Source of the DNA: an uncultured Azospirillum sp.
GTDB lineage: Bacteria > Pseudomonadota > Alphaproteobacteria > RF32 > CAG-239
Length of the DNA: 6,011 nt
NCBI GenBank assembly: GCA_946184595.1
Contig: CAMHFM010000051.1
Coordinates: forward strand, 1-6,011
Reading direction: 5' to 3'
Part shown: positions 4,776 to 6,011 of the stretch, one piece after another
Layout: each line of letters opens with the position of its first letter
Numbering within the stretch: position 1 is the first letter of the stretch
Program-made: the position numbers and the translations under genes
The notes under the pieces: generated by a model
Seen by the model: the letters and a program-made list of their open reading frames with translations, nothing else
Told to the model about the DNA's origin: nothing
Databases searched by the model: none

Positions 4776-6011
4776 TTGAAACCGCTTAATACGCTTATAA
4801 GAACAGCTATTGTAGGACTTTGTTGGAGCATTTTTTTCCTCGAAGGAATCCGTGTTATTCTCTTAACCAACTGGCATTTTGATTTAATCGATTCCAGACA
4901 CTGGCGGTATTTATGGGATTTATGGATGTCAGGCTGGATGATTGACGATAAAAAAGAATGGGCATTTATTCTGATTATTTTAAGTTTTATTCCTTTATGG
5001 CTTACAGGTTGGGCCGCATTAAGCCTGATTAAGTGGGAATATTGGATTAATAAGTACTGGAAAAAATTTGTAATTTTTTATAAAACCAAAATTCTTAACG
5101 AAAATAACACAAGCAAAAAACAAACCGCTCCGGCACCTCGTCCGATGATTAAGCGTAAAAAATCATATAAAGAAATCAGACCTCGTAATTTAAGTTCTAT
5201 GATTTCATCTCAATCAGAGAATACGCCGGCACCTTCACCGATTGCCGCTAACAGAACGCTACCTAATGTTAAACCCATCACGATACCGAGTGCTGCTCCC
5301 GCATCTACGGCAACAACGAGTATTTTAGACCATTCTCTATTTAAATTTGATGATAGTGATAGTGACTTTGAATTAAACTTTGATGATTTGGATAAAATTC
5401 AGAATAAACCTAAAGAAACACCGCAACCCGAAAATAAGCCTAAGCCAAAACCAGAAAAAAACAATAACGACAAAAACAATCGCTCAAAAGATAATAATAA
5501 AGATAATAAAGAATCCAATCGCCAACAAAATAAGCCTATTCCGATGTCTGGTCAAAGCCCTGCTCCCAAAAACAGCGGAAATTCAAGTATGGAAGTGCTG
5601 AAACAAAAAGGCTATCAAATCATTAATAGTGCTACAATTAAAAATAACTTTGTTGACTTTATTGGCGTTGCTGATGGACAGATTTGCATCTGCCTGGTTG
5701 ATAAAGAATCCGGAGATTGGCTGGCTGATGAAGAAAGATTTAATGATGAAGAACCCTTATGGTTCTCAGAAAACAGTCACAGAGTATCCCCTGTGCGTTG
5801 TGCCGATATTGTTAGAAATTATTTAACGGACAAACTGCAAGAAAGCGGAATTAATTATAAAATAAGCACCTATGTTATCATTCAATATGGCAACATTATC
5901 AATGCCGAAGATATGTTTGAAACTTGGAATAATATGCACATCAACGTTACTCGTATTGACAGAGGAATGCCAAGAGAATTAAAATTATTTGCCAAGACAT
6001 TGGATGATGCT
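4776..6011 (+). CDS. Uncharacterised membrane protein with Trp-rich N-terminal module, low-complexity linker and NERD/nuclease-fold-like C-terminal domain (3' end beyond window)
   Basis: From TTG 4776 the frame stays open for 412 codons to the window edge. Residues 1-105 hold two membrane helices (about 10-31 and 62-80, ending IPLWLTGW) and a Trp-rich loop homologous to the preceding gene, then a basic aromatic stretch (KYWKKFVIFYKTK). Residues 110-190 are a Pro/Ala/Ser-rich tether; 189-207 is an acidic patch with two FDD motifs; 211-252 is a Lys/Asn/Pro-rich, surely disordered linker. From about 271 a folded domain begins: MEVLKQKGYQIIN, NNFVDFIGVADGQICICLV, then SPVRCADIVRNYLTDKL and YKISTYVIIQYGN. 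Order and spacing resemble NERD-type nuclease-fold domains ('D.ivv...Gvfv-E-K', 'sPv.Q...vr..L', 'v.pvvvf'), but the catalytic (D/E)xK pair is absent, so it is probably a non-catalytic relative, or another fold. A membrane-tethered cytoplasmic domain is the likely topology. I do not recognise a named protein. Confidence 0.88.
   Translation, partial: MKPLNTLIRTAIVGLCWSIFFLEGIRVILLTNWHFDLIDSRHWRYLWDLWMSGWMIDDKKEWAFILIILSFIPLWLTGWAALSLIKWEYWINKYWKKFVIFYKTKILNENNTSKKQTAPAPRPMIKRKKSYKEIRPRNLSSMISSQSENTPAPSPIAANRTLPNVKPITIPSAAPASTATTSILDHSLFKFDDSDSDFELNFDDLDKIQNKPKETPQPENKPKPKPEKNNNDKNNRSKDNNKDNKESNRQQNKPIPMSGQSPAPKNSGNSSMEVLKQKGYQIINSATIKNNFVDFIGVADGQICICLVDKESGDWLADEERFNDEEPLWFSENSHRVSPVRCADIVRNYLTDKLQESGINYKISTYVIIQYGNIINAEDMFETWNNMHINVTRIDRGMPRELKLFAKTLDDA
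4806..5012 (+). other. Trp-rich membrane module, copy 2
   Basis: Residues 11-79 of the TTG-start protein, aligning at a constant three-residue offset with residues 14-82 of the preceding 166-aa protein. Shared residues include AIVG, WS, W33, F35, R41, W43, W50, G53, and the terminal IPLW and GW. This copy has extra Trp (W47, W54, W62) in the loop. Confidence 0.65.
5406..5531 (+). other. Lys/Asn/Pro-rich low-complexity linker in the TTG-start protein
   Basis: Codons 211-252 encode almost only K, N, P, E, D, Q, S and R, beginning with Pro-Lys alternation (KPKPKPEKNN) and moving to Asn/Lys/Asp runs. The DNA is correspondingly A-rich. It separates the membrane half from the C-terminal domain and is very probably disordered. 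Confidence 0.7.

Noticed and set aside
5380..5826. Two short plus-strand open frames in the right part of the window
   Set aside because: They are out of frame inside the long reading frame that begins at TTG 4776.
4217..6011. Assignment of the membrane proteins to a conjugation or type IV secretion apparatus
   Set aside because: Two N-terminal helices and a cytoplasmic domain recall coupling proteins, but no Walker ATPase motif, relaxase or pilus component is visible here.

Overview
The window is AT-rich bacterial DNA. The left third carries two genes on the minus strand, rluD-like (23S rRNA pseudouridine synthase) followed by rpoH (heat-shock sigma factor, running off the left edge). This rluD-rpoH order and the sequence of the sigma factor fit an alphaproteobacterium. 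The low GC, the A/T-rich codon choice and the abundance of Asn/Lys/Gln in the unknown proteins suggest a low-GC, perhaps host- or gut-associated member of that class; this placement is inference.

Layout. Minus strand, right to left: rluD (1525-551), a 74-bp gap, then rpoH (476 to beyond position 1). The gap and first codons of rpoH can fold into a long hairpin that hides both the Shine-Dalgarno sequence and the AUG, which looks like an RNA thermometer. A 75-bp divergent promoter region (1526-1600) separates this from a plus-strand run of five genes that continues past the right edge: a 98-aa single-pass membrane protein resembling the DUF6476 proteins found beside rluD; a 309-aa acidic, coiled-coil soluble protein; a 442-aa Gln/Asn-rich soluble protein; a 166-aa Trp-rich membrane protein; and a gene of at least 412 codons starting at TTG 4776, with a related Trp-rich membrane module, a long low-complexity linker and a C-terminal domain that resembles a NERD/restriction-endonuclease fold lacking the usual catalytic residues.

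How it fits together. The five plus-strand genes are tightly spaced (8-bp overlap, 69-bp gap with its own good promoter, 1-bp overlap, 58-bp gap), so the last four look like one functional unit: two soluble, charged, helical proteins and two membrane proteins sharing one tandemly duplicated membrane module. I recognise no named system. A membrane-bound complex is the simplest reading, but its function cannot be read from this window. No rRNA, tRNA, CRISPR array, insertion sequence or rho-independent terminator is visible, and no gene-free stretch exceeds 75 bp.
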